Assembly (NCBI GenBank): GCA_942159475.1
Contig: OW804094.1
Span: 16,117,708 to 16,181,707 of the forward strand
DNA from: Sthenelais limicola
Taxonomy: Eukaryota > Annelida > Polychaeta > Phyllodocida > Sigalionidae
Direction: 5' to 3'
Length of the DNA: 64,000 nucleotides
Under the pieces are notes generated by a model. That model was not told the origin of the DNA and did not search any database. It saw nothing but the letters and a program-made list of their open reading frames with translations. Position 1 is the stretch's first letter. Each line of letters starts with the position of its first letter. This document shows positions 63,845-64,000 of this stretch, piece by piece. Position numbers and translations under genes: made by a program.

Positions 63845-63910
63845 CCGTTTACGTGACGTAACGTGCGTCACGTCACGTCACGTCACGTTACGTCACGTTA
63901 CCTCACGTTG
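63845..63910. repeat. (ACGTC)n array
   Basis: CGTCACGTCACGTCACGTCA and variants with TTACG. Each junction gives GTCACGT or TTACGTC, close to CRE/E-box half sites. Confidence 0.9.
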
Positions 63911-64000
63911 GAATTATGGATGCGTCTGCATCGCGTCATATCCATCCTCCCTAGGCAGGCCCTATACTCCGCAACCAGTTTCTACGTACTAGTATGGAGT

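Noticed and set aside
63845..63910. CRISPR-like or palindromic array
   Set aside because: Simple 5-bp (ACGTC)n tandem with no spacers.
1..64000. Prokaryotic or viral origin of the window
   Set aside because: Poly(A)-tailed insertions, LINE RT remnants, TA-flanked MITE swarms and lack of dense coding are typical of animal nuclear DNA.

Overview
The window looks like transposon-packed intergenic or intronic DNA from an animal nuclear genome, probably a marine invertebrate. The reasons are: AT-rich sequence, no operon-like gene packing, no long intact host ORF, dozens of short inverted-repeat elements with TA flanks, LINE and LTR remnants, poly(A)-tailed insertions and long G-rich minisatellites. 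I cannot name the species. I found no rRNA, no intact tRNA, no CRISPR array and no convincing multi-exon host gene.

Two non-autonomous families dominate. Family A (about 235 bp, ends TGGGTCAGATTTTCAGAAAA, TA flanks, at least five subtypes A1-A5 by interior sequence) occurs at roughly 50 loci. Family B (about 410 bp, ends TGTGATGTGTTTCAGGAAAA, TA target duplication proved by a B-in-B nesting) occurs at about 25 loci. Family D (about 340 bp, ends TAGGGGATTTGCAT) occurs four or five times. Families C (three copies, about 413 bp) and E (two copies, about 478 bp) share termini and an unusual two-compartment, giant-hairpin layout. Other inserts are a 378-bp element with an 8-bp target duplication nested in D (53795-54172), an inverted-repeat element with a 12-bp duplication (38270-38611), poly(A) or (TTGAA)n-tailed retroposon ends, and a 5'-truncated, frameshifted LINE reverse transcriptase (about 23732-25110, minus).

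The only long credible protein is at 46220-48397 (minus, 725 aa). It lies between two identical 170-bp direct repeats (45591-45760 and 49160-49329), with a polypurine tract next to the downstream repeat. The protein has acidic, Ser/Pro-rich and basic segments, two CPYxxC zinc-finger-like modules and a coiled coil, and no pol domain is present. It reads as a young LTR-bounded element carrying one unfamiliar ORF, and is the best candidate for something undescribed.

Layout: 0-7 kb A/B/L/I repeats; 7.2-8.8 kb G-rich minisatellite duplicated with A; 9-15 kb nested A/C/D; 15.6-15.96 kb CpG-rich promoter-like patch; 16.4-18.4 kb stacked retroposons; 19-22 kb A/B and a GA-rich element; 22.7-25.1 kb LINE remnants; 26-31.5 kb A/B/E with B-in-B; 31.5-33.1 kb tandem and purine-rich tracts; 33-40.4 kb A/B and small elements; 41.2-42.4 kb CpG-rich patch; 43-45.2 kb A/B palindrome, E and a retroposon; 45.6-49.3 kb LTR element; 49.5-62.1 kb A/B/C/D/J mosaics; 62.4-63.3 kb giant GGA minisatellite; 63.8-63.9 kb (ACGTC)n. 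Strand for A/B copies is an arbitrary family orientation: for A, plus starts with the arm reading CACCAAT; for B, plus starts with the arm reading GATTTTGAGATATC.
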